Source of the DNA: Brienomyrus brachyistius
Lineage: Eukaryota > Chordata > Actinopteri > Osteoglossiformes > Mormyridae
Reading direction: 5' to 3'
Assembly: GCF_023856365.1 (NCBI RefSeq)
Contig: NC_064544.1
Coordinates: 26,631,920-26,695,919, forward strand
Length of the DNA stretch: 64,000 nt
Part shown: positions 35,701-46,699 of the stretch, in pieces
Position numbering within the stretch: position 1 is the first letter of the stretch
Layout of the letters: every line of letters starts with the position of its first letter
The notes under the pieces: generated by a model
What the model was told of the DNA's origin: nothing
Database searches by the model: none
Seen by the model: the letters and a program-made list of their open reading frames with translations, nothing else
Program-made: the position numbers and the translations under genes

Positions 35701-35946
35701 TGGAGACAAGTTTAGAGTCTTAAAGCCTTTCCAAGTCAAGAAGGGAAGGCCCCAGTTCACTGATCCACTGCTGGTACAAACACAGATTGGGCCAAACACC
35801 TTTGTGTTGAGAGATGGGAAGTGGTGGAATGCAGCTCGTCTGTCACCCTGTCCAAGAAGTACACAGGTGTCCGTTACTGAGGCTCCTGAGATGGTACCCA
35901 GTTCACTGAGGATGAGTACAAGGGAGAGAAACCCACCATCGTGAAC
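32745..35946 (+). mobile_element. Gypsy-type LTR retrotransposon, degraded
   Basis: The order is as expected for Gypsy. Gag capsid lies at 32,745-33,190 (GMEGQRIFYTLP; NHFVPKVNVLANRHAFHQ). A protease-like region lies at 33,320-33,560, with VDTSSS where DTG is normal. RT lies at 33,862-34,400 (QTDLRSAYHQLPL; QSYLDDVIVHG). RNase H-like lies at 34,500-35,029 (FVTTDASDYGL; HRPGIKNQVADCLSR). Integrase lies at 35,330-35,640 (HIVLDILGPFD; TDNGLQF in another frame), with a C-terminal part at 35,697-35,946. Frameshifts lie near 33,030, 34,410, 34,830 and 35,520. No LTRs were recognised. Confidence 0.85.
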
Positions 35947-36731
35947 TAAAGATTATGTAATGGATGCAAAATAATTTACTATTCTCTGTTGTTCTAAAGG
36001 GTTCAATTTACAGTCAGGAAATTTGAAGATAAATGTTAGTGACGTTCATACTTGTTACTTAAATAGGTATAATGTGCTTTGTGACAATGACTGTTGTTAG
36101 AAGTGCTATATAAATAAAATTGAATTGAATTCAGTTGAATTGAACAATGAGCACTGGGGGTAACTTTTAACATAAGGCTTTAGATTCTTTTTGTTTAATA
36201 AATATGGCAACATATATTGCAAAAATATCAAACATTGTGATGTGATTTTTTTCCAATAATCATGCAGCCCTAATTTTAAATAATCCTCATTTCTCAGCTA
36301 TTTAAAACTGTCCCCTTTCAGGCAGCTGGGCACTGGAGCAGGTCAGGTTAAGCACCTGTCTAAAGGTAAACAGACCGAGCTTCTCCCAGGACTTGGGCTG
36401 GAAAACTTCAGGTTACAGGTCCTTGTCTTACCCACCCTGCTAAGGACCGGCCCTCTTAACTGGGTTACTGCGTGGGGGAGTAAGATGGGGATTCAGCTGT
36501 GAATCAAACTCTGATTTAAAGATATTTTAAAACATGAGGTCCTGAAAGCGACAATATCACCTAAAGTCTGAACAGTAATGAGATGAAAAATGAACAGTTT
36601 GTGCTAAAACACTGAAGTATGTTTGGCATCTTCAAAGATGCACCACAGTGTGTTTAATATTTTACCAGGAGCTGCTGCTTCATCCTGCTTTACTTTAATG
36701 TTTAATAACCATTAATTACACTTAAACTCAC
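35947..36731. repeat. LINE/SINE 3' tail and intronic DNA
   Basis: At 36,065-36,145, 'gtgctatataaataaaattg' followed by repeated TTGAA-type units is a common 3' tail of L2-related fish elements. The rest is unrecognised intron. Confidence 0.5.
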
Positions 36732-36803
36732 CTGTTAGGACACCGACCATAATGATGGGAAATGCAGTTCTTAGAGTGTCGAGTATAATATTCTGCCATG
36801 TAA
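36732..36803 (-). CDS. Candidate hydrophobic exon of the Ig/multi-TM gene
   Basis: A 72-bp exon in phase 1 at both ends (acceptor ...ctttttttgcag, donor gtgagttt). It encodes about 24 residues (TWQNIILDTLRTAFPIIMVG, then VLT). The core FPIIMVG is nearly the same as that of the exon at 1,547. It lies just 3' (minus sense) of the possible terminal exon at 36,869, so it would be used only when that exon is skipped. Confidence 0.55.
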
Positions 36804-36868
36804 CTGCAAAAAAAGAAAAGTTATTTTTTAAATAAAATAAAAATGGGATTTATAATTGTATGTTAAAT

Positions 36869-37191
36869 TCAACCAATCCACTCCCACCCCATCAGCTTCT
36901 CAGGCCCCTGCAGGATCCAGTGACGTCCTGGGACTGACTCTGTGGTGACTGTTATGTCATCCATAAGTGCTCTGATGGGAGGCTGCTGTTGGGCAGTTTC
37001 TGTTTTAGACTCTCTGTACTCTGGTTCAGCAGATTTTGAGAGCATGTTCATGGCGACAGAGAGCAGGATCACAGAGATAATGCAGCCTGTGATGGTCCTG
37101 GTCTCAGCCTTATTCCAGCCTGATATAACAGCTCCTGGGGAGGCTCTCAGCCTCACACTGCTGCAGGAATCCGCAGTGAGATCTCTGACTA
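36869..37191 (-). CDS. Possible terminal exon: TM segment and cytoplasmic tail
   Basis: An open minus-strand stretch ending in TGA at 36,869. With an acceptor at 37,192 (gtgtccccag) it enters in phase 1, like the other exons, and encodes about 106 residues. These include a polar part, a clear membrane span (TITGCIISVILLSVAMNML) and a hydrophilic tail rich in E, T and Q, ending in WEWIG. The acceptor lacks a strong pyrimidine tract, so the 5' border is uncertain. If real, it gives a short isoform ending before the distal exons. Confidence 0.4.
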
Positions 37192-38059
37192 CTGGGGACA
37201 CGATGTTCCACCAAAGGCAGCTGCACCAGCTTGTGTGGAATTGAGCCTCATGCATTTTCCAGGTCGGGCCACAGGACTGACAGATTGTCTTTGTTCTCCC
37301 AACCTCCCTGATCAGCTGTGTCACCATTAGTGATGCGCAGATCGGCTCTGACTCCATTCGAATCCACATGTACATATAAATCATCCACCCGCCACCCACC
37401 CGAATAAAGTATCAGAGACCGGCACCCGATCACACATTACCAGTGTTTCTCAGTAGGATACATGTAAGCATGATGATCTGGTAACATGTTACACTGAATT
37501 AAGCTGGTTTTAAATAAATAAACATTAACGTGAAAGTTCTTCTTTCAATGGCACCAGCCTGAACACAGACTGACATCTTTACTCCCGTCAGACTATAACT
37601 CTGCATGTCATCTTCCCAAATACAGAGCATTAAGAATACTAATACGGTGTTACACATGACATTACCAGCACTTCACTCGTCATGGTAACTATTTCACTAA
37701 ATCACTCCCACACATAACTTTTCCACCCATCCTTTTTATTTGTTTTTAATTCTCCTTATTTGATTTTTACTCAGATCTTTTTTGCCTCCGTTGCTGCTTA
37801 AGACAAATGGAGTCTGCTAATTCGTACCTGATGTAAAATGAAGCTTAAAATACATTCACATTTCAGAGAATGCAATGAATATTTTCCCTATTTATGATAT
37901 ATATCACCCATGTGCAAACCTTCTGCTATTAATCAGAATAGTAATTTATACGAATCTGCCTGCCACGGTGCCCCCCCCCCCATTCCTGACATGCCTGTTT
38001 TCTGGACTGATGTATCAATGTAACTGTTGTTCACAAGAATGATGCACAGCTGATTACAA
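37192..38059. other. Intronic stretch
   Basis: A poly-C run lies at 37,972-37,981. Nothing else is recognised. Confidence 0.4.
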
Positions 38060-38720
38060 ACAGCACTAATAATGATCCTTGCTTCAACACTCAACAGAGA
38101 GATGGGGGGGAACTGGTCTATTTGCCTTCAGTTCTCCTCCTCTGGGATCCAATACCGGTCAGCAACCCTCCACTGGGAATACTGGTCCTTCTCTAGATGA
38201 CTCAGAGGAGCTTCCACAGGCACAGAAAGAGTTTAAGGTGATTCTTGTTCACTTTGCATGGGAGCCACTCAGGCCTGGAGCTGAACTTGATCATCCTCTC
38301 CTGACTACCTCAGGAACCTCATTCAGCTGCAGGTCTGACGTGTCAAACTGCACAGCTGCCTCGGTCGGCTACATCAGTGTGCTGCACTGTCCCAGGTCCT
38401 GATCTCTTGCTGGGTCGCTATACATCTACTTCAGATGCTGGTCCATCTCCTCCTGTGAACAGGCCAGCTTGCTGCTATGCTTCTGCCCTAACAGATCCTT
38501 CATGAACCTGAAGGGCTTGGTGATGAATGCAGTGCTTTCAGGCTCTTTCGCGGCGTCGTCTCTGATGCCACTCTGCCCACTGGAGGACCCTGATCTTCTT
38601 GTGTAGGATGTACATCAGCTGAGCCAAGCCACTGCTCTCCTCTTCTTTTGCCTGTTTGTATTGGGACCTGAGGGTCTTCATCTCCTGCCTGATACTATGG
38701 ATCTTCACTGCTCTTTGGTT
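38060..38720 (-). mobile_element. LINE linker-region fragment
   Basis: Minus-strand translation gives a coiled, basic region (IRQEMKTLRSQYKQAKEE; VLQWAEWHQRRRRERA), then FRFMKDLLGQKHSSKLACSQ, and an S-A-P-G-L-S-G end, as found just before the RT in some fish non-LTR elements. It has several stops. The family is not fixed. The large CR1 is inserted at its left (minus-sense upstream) edge. Confidence 0.6.
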
Positions 38721-38801
38721 ACATAAGAACATAAGAACATAAGAACTATACAAACGAGAGGAGGCCATTCGGCCCATCAAGCTCACTTGGGGAGAACTAA
38801 A

Positions 38802-41669
38802 CTAATAGCTCAGAGTCGTTAAAATCTTATCTAGCTCTGATTTAAAGGAACCCAAGGATTCAGCTCGCACTACATTATCAGGAAGGCTATTCCATACTCT
38901 GACTACACGCTGCGTAAAGAAGTGCTTCCTTAAATCCAGCTTGAAATGTTCTCCCGCTAATTTCCACCTATGGCCACGAGTTCGTGTATTTAAACTAATG
39001 CTGAAGTAACTATTTGGTTGAACAGCATCCAAACCTGTTAGAATCTTATATACCTGGATCATGTCCCCCCTCAATCTCCTTTGCTTGAGACTGAACAGAT
39101 TTAGCTCAAGTAACCGTTCCTCGTATGACATTCCTCTAAGACCAGGAATCATTTTTGTGGCCCTACGCTGCACCTTTTCTAAGGCCACAATGTCCTTTTT
39201 AAGATATGGTGACCAAACCTGCACACAATATTCTAGGTGAGGTCTCACCAAGGAATTGTATAATCTTAACATTACCTCCCTTGACTTAAACTCCACACAC
39301 CTGGAGATATACCCCAACATCCTATTGGCCTTTTTTATTGCTTCCCTACACTGGCGAGAATGGGACATGGAAGCATCAACATACACACCAAGGTCTTTCT
39401 CATGATCAGCTACCTTTATTTCAGTGACACCCATGAAATACCTGTACTTTATATTTCTGCTCCCTAGATGGAGTACCTTACATTTATCGACGTTAAATTT
39501 CATCTGCCAGGTATCGGCCCAGTCACTAATTAAATCAAGATCCCGCTGTAGCTGCTGAGCCACTAATTCAGTATCTGCTACACCACCCACCTTGGTGTCA
39601 TCTGCAAATTTCACCAGTTTACTGTATATATTGGTATCCATATCATTTATGTAAATTAGGAACAATAGTGGTCCTAAAATCGAACCCTGCGGTACCCCAC
39701 TATGAACGCAAGCCCACTGTGACATTGTGCCTCTTATAACTACTCGCTGTTTCCTATCTGTTAACCAGTTATCAATCCAGGTCGCTACGGTACCTAAAAT
39801 ACCAGTCGCTTTGAGTTTAAGTAGGAGCCTCTTGTGGGGGACAACATCAAAAGCCTTTTGGAAATATAAGTAGATGACATCATAGGCCTTCTTATCATCA
39901 ACTTCCTGAGTAGCTTCCTCAAAAAACTCCAACAGATTTGTTAAACAGGATCTACCTCTTCTAAATCCATGCTGGCTATCCCGCAAAATGTTATTGGAGT
40001 CCAGGTAATCTATCATTTTCTCTTTGATTATAGCCTCCATAACTTTACCAGTTATACAAGTTAGACTGATTGGCCTATAGTTAGACAAATTACTTCTATC
40101 CCCTTTTTTGAAAATAGGCGTTATGAAGGCGTGCTTCCAATCAGAAGGTACCACACCTTCAGATAAGGATTTTTGAAACAGTAAAGTTAAGGGTCGGCAA
40201 ATAATATCCCTCATCTCTTTTAACACTATAGGTAAGATGCCATCAGGGCCCTGTGATTTATTTATTTTGAGCTTAGCTAGGCTTTGCAAAACATCTGCTT
40301 CAGTTATATATATATTAGCTATAGACAATGCTGGATAGGTAATAACTGGTAAATTACTAAGGTCCTCAACAGTGAATACCCGTGCAAAACTATCATTGAA
40401 CTCATTTGCTATATCAATGTCGTTTACTATTATAAGACCCTTACTATCCTGCAGATTAGTAATTTCAGGTTTTAGAGCTCTTTTAGAGTTACAATACTGG
40501 AAGAAACTTTTAACGTCATCCTTAGCTTCCAATGCAACCATCCTTTCGACATTTCTTTTAGCTCGTCTAATATCATTTTTTAACTCAGCCTGTAGACTTA
40601 GATATTCCTGCTTAATTCTGTCATCATCAGTTAATTTCCATTGCTGGAACAAAGCCCTTTTCCTCCTTACTTTATGCTTTATATCCCTAGTAAACCACCT
40701 AGGTTGCAATTTCCTAGATTTATTCTTGCTGGAAACAGGTATGAAGTCCTCTTGCACTTGAAATAATGTGCTTTTAAAAAATTCCCAGGCCTCTTCAACA
40801 GTTTTGTTATTTAACTGCATCCAGTTCACAGTTTCTAGTTTTAGTCTCATACACTTAAAGTCAGCCTTCCTAACATTATATATTTTTGATTTGGACTTAG
40901 CTCTTCGAACACTAAACTTAACCTCAAATTTGACCATGTTATGATCGCTACTGTCAAGTGGTTCTAAAACGTCTAATTTACCAATCCTGTCCTGGTTATT
41001 AGAGAGAACAAGATCAAGAATGGCATCTCCCCTGGTAGGGGTGTTAACAAACTGAGTAAAAAAACAATCCTGTACTAATTCCACCATCTCCAGTTCATTT
41101 TCTGAAGAGCCAGTGACAATGTCCCACTGCATTCCTGGTAGATTAAAATCACCCATAACTACCACATCATTTTTATTGCTCATAGTCCTAATCTCACTGT
41201 ATAACAATCTGCTTTCCTCAGCAGCTATATTAGGTGTTCTGTAACAAACACCGACAATTAGGCTATTTGAGTTTTTAGCATCTAATTTTACCCATATTGC
41301 TTCCGTAGTTTTATTTATATCAGTAAGTTCCCTTGCCTGCAAGTTTTCCTTTACATATACTGCAACACCACCTCCCTTTTTCCCTATACGATCCTTACGG
41401 AACAACGTGTAACCATCCATATTATATTCTTGTCCATCCTTTTCACTCAACCACGTTTCAGTTATTCCTATAATATCATAAGAGTCCGATGAGATAAAAG
41501 CCTCTAAATCATGAATTTTATTCCTAATACTTCTGGCGTTTAAATACAGACAACAAAGGGTAGGCCTATTACGGTGCCCACTTACAATATGATTATTTGG
41601 GGCTTTCCGTTTCCCCCCACTGACATAGTTAACTAACCTCCCTGCCCCCCCAGTCCCTAGTTTAAACAT
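38802..41669 (-). CDS. CR1 ORF2: endonuclease and reverse transcriptase
   Basis: 955 codons uninterrupted. An APE-type endonuclease occupies about residues 30-250 (LYLNARSIRNK; IIGITETWLS; VVMGDFNLPGMQWD; LDSSDHNMVKFE). RT occupies about residues 490-780 (FKKGDRSNLSNYRPISL; QHGFRRGRS; GVPQGSILGPLLFLIYIN; KFADDT). Motif A reads YLYFQKAFD where the family has D at the residue before FQKAFD, so a catalytic aspartate appears replaced by tyrosine. The C-terminal part (SPYLKKDIVALEKVQRRATK) is intact. The start codon overlaps the end of ORF1 by 13 bp. Confidence 0.9.
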   Translation of the reverse strand: MFKLGTGGAGRLVNYVSGGKRKAPNNHIVSGHRNRPTLCCLYLNARSIRNKIHDLEAFISSDSYDIIGITETWLSEKDGQEYNMDGYTLFRKDRIGKKGGGVAVYVKENLQARELTDINKTTEAIWVKLDAKNSNSLIVGVCYRTPNIAAEESRLLYSEIRTMSNKNDVVVMGDFNLPGMQWDIVTGSSENELEMVELVQDCFFTQFVNTPTRGDAILDLVLSNNQDRIGKLDVLEPLDSSDHNMVKFEVKFSVRRAKSKSKIYNVRKADFKCMRLKLETVNWMQLNNKTVEEAWEFFKSTLFQVQEDFIPVSSKNKSRKLQPRWFTRDIKHKVRRKRALFQQWKLTDDDRIKQEYLSLQAELKNDIRRAKRNVERMVALEAKDDVKSFFQYCNSKRALKPEITNLQDSKGLIIVNDIDIANEFNDSFARVFTVEDLSNLPVITYPALSIANIYITEADVLQSLAKLKINKSQGPDGILPIVLKEMRDIICRPLTLLFQKSLSEGVVPSDWKHAFITPIFKKGDRSNLSNYRPISLTCITGKVMEAIIKEKMIDYLDSNNILRDSQHGFRRGRSCLTNLLEFFEEATQEVDDKKAYDVIYLYFQKAFDVVPHKRLLLKLKATGILGTVATWIDNWLTDRKQRVVIRGTMSQWACVHSGVPQGSILGPLLFLIYINDMDTNIYSKLVKFADDTKVGGVADTELVAQQLQRDLDLISDWADTWQMKFNVDKCKVLHLGSRNIKYRYFMGVTEIKVADHEKDLGVYVDASMSHSRQCREAIKKANRMLGYISRCVEFKSREVMLRLYNSLVRPHLEYCVQVWSPYLKKDIVALEKVQRRATKMIPGLRGMSYEERLLELNLFSLKQRRLRGDMIQVYKILTGLDAVQPNSYFSISLNTRTRGHRWKLAGEHFKLDLRKHFFTQRVVRVWNSLPDNVVRAESLGSFKSELDKILTTLSY

Positions 41670-42190
41670 TCCTCAACGACTCTACACATACGCCTCCCCA
41701 ATACACTGGTTCCCCTCTGGTTCAGGTGCAACCCATCCAGCTTGAACAGGTCCCACCTGTTCCAGAAGGTCCTCCAATGCCCCATAAACCTAAACCCCTC
41801 TTTCCTACACCATCCTTTTAGCCACGCATTTAATTTCCTTATCTCAGCTAACTTAGCCGGACTTGCACGTGGCACGGGGAGTATTTCAGAGAATACCACC
41901 GTGGACGTTCTGCTTCTAAGCTTATTGGCGACTTCTATAAATTTATCCTGCAGAACAGCCCTTCTACCCTTGCCTATGTCGTTGGTGCCAACATGCACCA
42001 CGACAACTGGATCCACCCCAGCTGGGGCCAAAAGCTTATCCACACGATCTGGAAGGTCTCCTACCTGGGCACCAGGCAGGCAAGACACCGTACGGGACCC
42101 TCTATCACGTTCTTTACATATGGTCCTTTGGAAGCTCTCAGCTGCTCCTCTCCAAACCACTCTGACACAGTGCTGACAATGATCACTGTC
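41657..42190 (-). CDS. CR1 ORF1, SGNH/GDSL esterase-like, 5'-partial
   Basis: An open frame ending at 41,657 with esterase blocks VVVVHVGTNDIGKG and KLDGLHLNQRG, the pattern of the SGNH esterase domain in CR1 ORF1. The N-terminal serine block is missing or diverged, and the frame upstream of about 42,190 runs into host intron. ORF1 therefore looks 5'-truncated. Its product would act with ORF2 in retrotransposition; the truncation makes this unlikely. Confidence 0.75.
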   Translation of the reverse strand, partial: DSDHCQHCVRVVWRGAAESFQRTICKERDRGSRTVSCLPGAQVGDLPDRVDKLLAPAGVDPVVVVHVGTNDIGKGRRAVLQDKFIEVANKLRSRTSTVVFSEILPVPRASPAKLAEIRKLNAWLKGWCRKEGFRFMGHWRTFWNRWDLFKLDGLHLNQRGTSVLGRRMCRVVEECLN

Positions 42191-42313
42191 TTGGTCAAAC
42201 TGACTATAAACACCTATCTTTATTTTACAGTTTATTTTCCCCGAACAGTGACAACCACCTTTAATATTAAGTGTAGGAACCAGGATGGGAAACATGAAAA
42301 TATGTAAACATAC

Positions 42314-42406
42314 CTGGGAATGATTTCCGGTATGGAGCCATATAAAACAACAGCAGGATATACGTCAGACTGATGGCAGGACAAGTAACAGCCTCTTCAG
42401 TGGATC
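42314..42406 (-). CDS. Candidate hydrophobic exon of the Ig/multi-TM gene
   Basis: A 93-bp exon in phase 1 at both ends (acceptor ...acctgtttcccag, donor gtatgttt). It encodes about 31 residues: STEEAVT, then a membrane-like span (CPAISLTYILLLFYMAP) and a basic end (YRKSFP). The CR1 element begins roughly 100 bp into the following intron. Confidence 0.65.
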
Positions 42407-42429
42407 CTGGGAAACAGGTAACATTAAGT

Positions 42430-42592
42430 TTTATTTATTTAGCAGAGTGAAGCAGGGTCAGAATATACTGGGAGCAGTTGGGGGTTAAGGCCCTTGCTGT
42501 GTAAAATCACTCTGTCGAGTCCGAGATTTGAACCAGCGACTCTCCAAACGCAGGGAAACATTCTAACCCACTGAGCCACATCCCACCCCCCC
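42430..42592 (-). mobile_element. tRNA-derived SINE fragment (second family)
   Basis: In minus sense the head reads gctcagtgggttagaatg (A-box-like) and ggttcaaatctc (B-box), followed by a short body. The same family occurs at 62,375-62,667. Confidence 0.6.
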
Positions 42593-43241
42593 ATCACTGA
42601 TAAAACTGAAGGAATCTTTTCCTCTTACAGTTTTTATATGGGCAGTCATAGAATTGTTCCTCAGTTCTGAATGCAGCACTAGGATCCCTGTTATTCCTGT
42701 TTAAATTTCTTTGCTTCTCATAACTTCCTTCCTTCTACTCTGCAGAACTTTACATTGGATTTCATGTTACCTGTCACTTCATTACTGACTGCTAATATCT
42801 AAAATTCTATAATTAGTCACCAGGGGACGCCGTCTCTACTGATGTAAAATATATCTTTATTTCATCACAGTGTGTTTAATCTCCCTGTTCTTGCAGGTAA
42901 TCCAGAAAAGCAGATGCTCATTTTGAGAAAACAAAATCAAACCTGCATGATCCTACAGACTCACAGTGTCAATAAAATAATATTTTAGGAAATACATATC
43001 AAACTATAAATAACTATGAGTTCATTTATGAAAGAAACATTCACCTTAAAAGTGAATCATCACAGTACAGATTACAAATACTAAGTATCAGCCTCAGATT
43101 ACAGAGTCACTAATTTACATAATTAATCACCAGCAGGTTGCTGTTTATGCTGCTGCTGTTTATTTCTTACTACCTGCACAACAAAAACAATAAAATCTGT
43201 CTCTTTGTAAAGCTTCTTTAAACCATATTCACTGGGCTCAC

Positions 43242-43337
43242 CTTCAGTTACACCCCACAGGATGAAGGCTGTAGAAACCATGATTGGTGGGACTGTGACA
43301 TGTGAACAGTGACTCAGCAGAGCCTGTTTGCTTTTAT
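43242..43337 (-). CDS. Candidate hydrophobic exon of the Ig/multi-TM gene
   Basis: A 96-bp exon in phase 1 at both ends (acceptor ...ctttctgtctacag, donor gtgagccc). It encodes about 32 residues: KSKQALLSHCSHVT, then VPPIMVSTAFILWGVT. The PPIMV core links it to the distal exons. Confidence 0.65.
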
Positions 43338-43814
43338 CTGTAGACAGAAAGTAGAATTAGATTTAACCACATGATATTTAACATTAGATGATGGTTCATG
43401 CAAAGTGTAATGATCTACAGCCATCCTCAGATGATCATTCTGCTGCATTCACACCTACAGACACGCAGTACAGACTGTCAGTCTCACCAGATGCAGATCC
43501 TACATTATTTTAGTATAATTTCAATGAGGACATCAGCTTTGGTTCATTGTTTTAGTTTGCAGGTGTTTATAGTAATAAAACTTTCTGAAATGATTCATAT
43601 TCACACATATGTGTTTGTTACCAGAGAAACAGGATCAAAGTATGTTAATTACATCACAGTTAAGCCCTGCAATGGACAGGCACCCTGTGTAGATACAGTC
43701 CTGCCTGATACCCCATGTCTGCTGAGATGCCCTCTACAGGATAAGTGGCTGCAAACATGGATCCACTGATGTCATCATAATTACTAGAAATGACAGAGCA
43801 GATGCTACACTTAC

Positions 43815-43916
43815 CTTCCTTTATTAAATACCTGACAGATAAAGCACCAGTAAGTAGGACTACAGGTGTGACAGTGATGCACAGCCCCAGAATCAGCCAA
43901 TGCAGGGATGAATAAC
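43815..43916 (-). CDS. Transmembrane exon of the Ig/multi-TM gene
   Basis: A 102-bp exon in phase 1 at both ends (acceptor ...ctgaatattttag, donor gtaagtgt). It encodes about 34 residues with a strong span (WLILGLCITVTPVVLLTGAL) and a basic end (SVRYLIKE). It is the first membrane segment after the Ig domains and matches the usual type I layout of butyrophilin/B7-like proteins. Confidence 0.75.
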
Positions 43917-44346
43917 CTAAAATATTCAGAATTACATTCCATTAGTCATTTTCTAAAACAGGCTGTTTGTCTTGCTGCAGCATAATCGACACGTCCACAC
44001 CATTTAGTCTCACAAAGTGGAGCAGAAATTTATGATTAAATCTAGTTATGTCTATACAGTAAGTGTGTGATTCCTAACTGTTCTCCAGCCTGAAAACATA
44101 CAGATTTAATATATAAGATCTTTCATATTTCCATACAGTATATTATTTGGATATATGTACACCACATGTCACAAAGGGCTTTCTGACTGTATTACTCTGT
44201 CATACGAAGTTATGGACAATTAAGAATAATACTATGTTATTACTGCATTTTTTTCCAGTCACACTTTCATGGTCTCTGTAGCTTCTAAGTGAATATTAAT
44301 AATAAACCATAATTACACATTACACTGCATCACTCTAATATAATAC

Positions 44347-44385
44347 CTGTTATGACAGAGCTGAAAACTGCACTAAAGCTGAAGC
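44347..44385 (-). CDS. Short connecting exon of the Ig/multi-TM gene
   Basis: A 39-bp exon in phase 1 at both ends (acceptor ...attatttgtttcag, donor gtatta). It encodes 13 residues (FSFSAVFSSVIT core), a short stalk or connecting piece between the second Ig domain and the first membrane span. Confidence 0.55.
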
Positions 44386-44603
44386 CTGAAACAAATAATT
44401 TGTTCATTTAATGCATTTTGTGTTTTAAAGTTGTACTAAATTTCACCATTTCTACTGTTACACTGATTAGATTAAACTCTATGGCATTTGCATAAAGGTC
44501 AGTCGGCAGCAGAACCACTGACCCACAGGAGAATGAAAATGTGATTTAATCACACAGAACTATGCTGAGATGCATGTTAAAACCAGTCCTTCTAGTGACT
44601 CAC

Positions 44604-44957
44604 CCAGTGCTGCTATCCTGGCAGTTGTATTGGCAGAATCAGTATCTGATTGGACTTCACACCTGAACTCTCCTTTGTCTTCCATCCTGACTCTCCTCAG
44701 TTTCATTGAGAAGTTTCCTTTGGGAATTTCCTCAGTGAAGAATTCAGCTCTTCCAGAGTATCTCCCATCCTGTGACTCTGGTCTGTTCTCTCCATCAGCA
44801 TACAGAAGCACCAAGATGTCACCGTCATCGTCTGTCTTTCTCCATTCCACCTGAAGCTCTGTCACATTAACATGGGTGTCCACAGAGCAGCTGAGAGTCA
44901 CATCCTCTCCAGCATGTGCATAGACAGGCTCATCTGCACCCGTCACCACCAGCCGCT
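44604..44957 (-). CDS. Ig V-type domain exon 2 of butyrophilin/B7-like gene
   Basis: A 354-bp exon in phase 1 at both ends (acceptor ...cttgttccag, donor gtgagtca), encoding 118 residues. The Ig signature is clear: B-strand VTLSCSV, C-strand VEWRKT, and F-strand EDKGEFRCEV (Phe where Tyr is usual). N-glycosylation triplets are NVT, NFS and NTT. The sequence RAEFFTEEIPKGNFS is strongly alike in exon 1 (RAHFFPQEIPKGNFS), showing that the two domains are duplicates. The likely role is extracellular recognition or T-cell/innate costimulation-type signalling, inferred from the family. Confidence 0.85.
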
Positions 44958-46012
44958 CTGGAACAAGAACAGCAAGATTCACACAACCTGGCAACCTGAC
45001 ATCTGTGTGTTTTCCCCTCATATTTAAAGGGGAAATATATGTTTGCGATTGTTTTCATTACAACATGCATCCCTTTAAAAACTTTGACGCTTGGCATATG
45101 TGACTCAGGAGACGAATCTGGCACCACACTAAGCTTGTAGGAGTTTTGTTACACAAAAATGTTTCAAGGGCAGAATGAAAAGTGATTGTTTCAGAGAGAT
45201 AACCAATCAGATTGTAGAGGAGGTGGGTACAAGACATGTAACTGGTTGGTCCTGCATCTGTTTACTTGGAACAACCTCCTGTACAATCTGAGCGACAATG
45301 AGCGATAATCGCTGCATAAGAAGAAACACAGAGTTCCATCCTGTGTTGTTTGGTAATACAAAGCCCATCCAAATTTTTCCCTCACAAAAGCAGATGGTTT
45401 TGGGTTTTGTTTAACCCGGTTCCACAGAGCAGATGCCTTTGCAGCCCTTCACATTGTTTTGTATTGTCTTTCAGTTACCTTTTACCATGGCTACTGTTAG
45501 ATTATATACCTAATTTAATGAATTAAAGTGATTCATTTAGATTAATTAGACATGAAAAAAATGTGAATTTAATTTAACTATATTCTGTTCTCAGAACAAA
45601 ATGTCAATGCATCAACTTAAAATCAACGTTTCATTTTAAAAATACTCATTCTATTTGGGTGGAACCACTGTACATGATTCAACTGAGCTCATTCAAAGTG
45701 ACTTATTTTCAGTGTGGTTGGTTGAAACAAAACCCTGATCTGGATTTGCACTTTCTGGACAAGAATTTTCCACCTCTGTCTGTAATGCGTTACTTTTATG
45801 TGCATCTTCCTTGATACTACATAGACAGTCAGGCAAATGTGAATTAGCTGGGATTCATTGGCATTGTCTATATGCAAAATTGCAGTAATTAGATGCTGCT
45901 TTCACTATAAGAAATGATTAATGCATCAAAAACATTACATTATAAACAACCATTGAAGGTAATTTACAGAAAAATTCAGTTTAATGACACATAATGAGGA
46001 GTTTCTACCAAA
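44958..46012. other. Intron between the two Ig exons, no feature
   Basis: AT-rich intronic sequence. I see no exon with splice signals and no clear repeat. Confidence 0.5.
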
Positions 46013-46200
46013 TAATGGCAGTGGTGATCTAATGGGTAAGGCGGTGTGTTTGGGATTGGAAGGTTGTTGGTTTGAATCCCCAGTCAGCATGGTACCATTC
46101 CCATGCACTGCTCCCTGGGTGCTAAATAATGGTGGTTCACCGCTGTGTTAAATGCTGAGGACACATTTCATTGTGGTGCCAACAATGACAATTTTTCACT
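46013..46200 (+). mobile_element. tRNA-derived SINE
   Basis: The A-box-like region is gtggtgatctaatgggtaag and the B-box is ggtttgaatcccc. Then come 'cactgctccctgggtgct' and 'aggacacatttcattgtgg', the body shared with the SINE at 19,890. Confidence 0.75.
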
Positions 46201-46699
46201 TCAGTAATATTGTTTGTTTGGTATTTCCAGTGAAACTGAATGGGATTCAATGGACAATAAGTGATAATTGGATGCAAGTCTTACTGAAAGAACTGGTTGG
46301 CAGTAACATTGTCATGCTAATTCAGCATAAATACAGTGTTGAATTTATTGGTTTAAACTGTAATTCTGTACTTTGTATATTTTTATTACATTGTTCCATA
46401 ATGATTATTATGTTTTGCCGTGTTTTTTGCAGAATTATTCTGGCAAACCCACCTGCCAGCTTTTTTTCATAAAAACAAGATTTTTTTTAGACAGCAATAT
46501 AAACAATATATATAATTTTTATCATGCCATGATCAGGGCTGTGTAGTTGTCATAAAGTTAAGGGAGTTTGTTTAAGACTTTGGCGGTTAGGAAGCTTGTG
46601 TAATACACATTTCCTGTCTTAAGTTAGGATAGGAGCAATAACCTAGGATCTGTTCATCTGTAATGGCTTTATCCTAAATCAGGTTCTAACCCGAGTTAC

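Larger units (their letters stand above)
38721..42200 (-). mobile_element. CR1-type LINE, nearly intact coding region
   Basis: Two overlapping ORFs are followed by a 3' end of repeated octamers (acataaga read on the plus strand, i.e. tcttatgt in element sense), a CR1 hallmark. The 5' end is not clearly defined and lies within about 100 bp of the host exon at 42,314. The long open frames suggest a younger insertion than most repeats here. Confidence 0.9.

Noticed and set aside
38079..38402. Plus-strand ORF of 107 codons
   Set aside because: Antisense to a recognisable LINE linker region.
44570..44854. Plus-strand ORF
   Set aside because: Antisense to the second Ig exon.
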